Below are positions 6,757-6,997 of a stretch of DNA of 6,997 nucleotides, piece after piece. Below the pieces are notes generated by a model. It did not search any database, was not told where the DNA came from, and saw only the letters and a list, made by a program, of their open reading frames with translations. The stretch lies in the NCBI GenBank assembly GCA_004525155.1, contig SPDA01000091.1, forward strand, positions 1 through 6,997, given 5' to 3'. Source of the stretch: Spirochaetales bacterium. Lineage in GTDB: Bacteria; Spirochaetota; Spirochaetia; SPDA01. The translations under genes were made by a program, and so were the position numbers. Each line of letters begins with the position of its first letter. Position 1 is the stretch's first letter.

Positions 6757-6785
6757 TTGACGAATCCGGGAAACCGGCGTAATAT
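6757..6785 (+). promoter_or_regulatory. Promoter candidate downstream of the operon
   Basis: TTGACG (6757-6762, five of six matches) and TAATAT (6780-6785, four of six) are separated by exactly 17 bases. A start near 6792 is expected. One GAAACCGG copy (6770-6777) lies in the spacer, where a repressor would block polymerase, and another lies 32 bases upstream. No protein gene of useful length follows within the window, so the product would be an RNA or the leader of a gene beyond the edge. Confidence 0.4.
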
Positions 6786-6791
6786 ATACAC

Positions 6792-6930
6792 ATATGGAGG
6801 TTTTGCAAAACAAAACTTTTCCTGCAGGGGGTAATCAATGCTGATACCGCCTTTCGATTTGTGCCGGAGATAAGCTCCGGCGGTAGATGTAAAAAAAATA
6901 ACATTAGGGAAAAAGCAGTATTGCTTTTTT
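6792..6930 (+). ncRNA. Candidate small structured RNA (or leader RNA)
   Basis: About 139 bases lie between a promoter candidate and an intrinsic terminator and are rich in dyads. These are GTTTTGCAAAAC (6800-6811), a GCCGGAG/CTCCGGC hairpin with loop ATAAG (6863-6881), and TACCGCC (6845-6851), which can instead pair with GGCGGTA (6879-6885). The two pairings share bases and exclude each other. I recognise no Rfam family. It may equally be non-functional 3' sequence or the 5' leader of an unseen gene, so the call is tentative. Confidence 0.22.
6910..6930. terminator. Weak intrinsic terminator, possibly bidirectional
   Basis: AAAAAGCA (6910-6917) pairs with TGCTTTTT (6922-6929) around a GTAT loop, with one further T. 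The stem is perfect for eight pairs but mostly A-T, so its strength is doubtful. The A-rich and T-rich arms suit termination on either strand. It is the first terminator-like structure after the last permease gene, 217 bases from its stop, and may end both the operon transcript and the candidate small RNA. Confidence 0.5.
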
Positions 6931-6997
6931 ATACTTGATTTTCTGGTATAGTGAATCATATATCACCTCTGTCAGAATTTCTTAAAGCCGGTAATCA

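Larger units (their letters stand above)
6693..6997 (+). other. 305-base downstream region without a supportable protein gene
   Basis: No convincing coding sequence is seen on either strand. Its contents are as follows. An open in-frame extension of permease 2 runs to TAA at 6780. A small AGAGC-A-GCTCT dyad lies at 6703-6713. Two copies of GAAACCGG occur (6738-6745 and 6770-6777). A promoter candidate lies at 6757-6785. The palindrome GTTTTGCAAAAC is at 6800-6811. A GCCGGAG/CTCCGGC hairpin is at 6863-6881, and a weak terminator at 6910-6930. Beyond it TTGATT (6935-6940) and TATATC (6959-6964) might be a promoter for a gene past the right edge. Mini-frames at 6794 (16 codons) and 6838 (11 codons) follow purine-rich stretches but are too short to call. 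Confidence 0.6.

Noticed and set aside
6863..6881. GCCGGAG/CTCCGGC hairpin as an intrinsic terminator
   Set aside because: It is followed by a mixed stretch and then A residues on the plus strand, and on the minus strand the T-run precedes rather than follows the hairpin.
6099..6959. 286-codon minus-strand frame starting at an ATG with AGAGGTGA upstream
   Set aside because: It runs antisense through permease 2, has a His/Asp/Gln-rich composition typical of antisense of a membrane protein, shows no recognisable motif, and conflicts with a firm family assignment on the other strand.
1..6997. CRISPR arrays, tRNA genes, insertion sequences or phage genes
   Set aside because: No regularly spaced repeats, no tRNA-like cloverleaf with TTCGA arm, and no transposase or integrase motifs were seen.

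Overview
The window has about 50% GC and looks like a bacterial chromosome, most likely from a spirochaete of the Treponema/Spirochaeta type. That guess rests mainly on the binding protein, whose signal peptide ends in an Ala-Ala-Gly-Gly-Thr-Glu-Lys stretch without a lipobox cysteine, a style common in spirochaete sugar-binding proteins. No rRNA or marker gene is present, so the assignment is inference.

Layout. Positions 1-696 (minus strand) hold the N-terminal part of a membrane-anchored or exported Cys-type sulfatase that runs off the left edge. A short divergent intergenic region (697-790) separates it from a plus-strand DUF1848 protein (791-1738) with a C-terminal CX3CX2C cysteine cluster. 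A 252-base regulatory stretch (1739-1990) follows. It has a LacI/cre-like palindrome, a promoter candidate and a leader of about 140 bases that contains a perfect Shine-Dalgarno sequence with no normal start codon, and a perfect 19-bp dyad.

From 1991 to 6692 there is a four-gene carbohydrate ABC importer operon (CUT2 / ribose-galactose type). It encodes a periplasmic substrate-binding protein, a tandem-domain ATPase and two different RbsC-type permeases. The gene order and the pair of non-identical permeases resemble YtfQRT-YjfF-type systems, but the substrate cannot be read from the sequence. A strong intrinsic terminator lies between the binding-protein gene and the ATPase gene. It probably acts as a partial attenuator that gives more binding protein than translocator. 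The three translocator genes are tightly coupled, with gaps of 2 bases each.

The last 305 bases contain no convincing protein gene. They hold a promoter candidate, several inverted repeats and a weak intrinsic terminator, consistent with a small RNA, a leader, or simply the operon's 3' end.

How the genes work together: the ABC importer takes up a monosaccharide or similar small carbohydrate. The sulfatase could remove sulfate from host or algal glycans to release such sugars, but nothing visible links the two apart from adjacency. I see mostly known families here. The parts worth a second look are the structured leader, the possible RNA at the right end, and the pairing of a Cys-type sulfatase with a cysteine-cluster DUF1848 protein.
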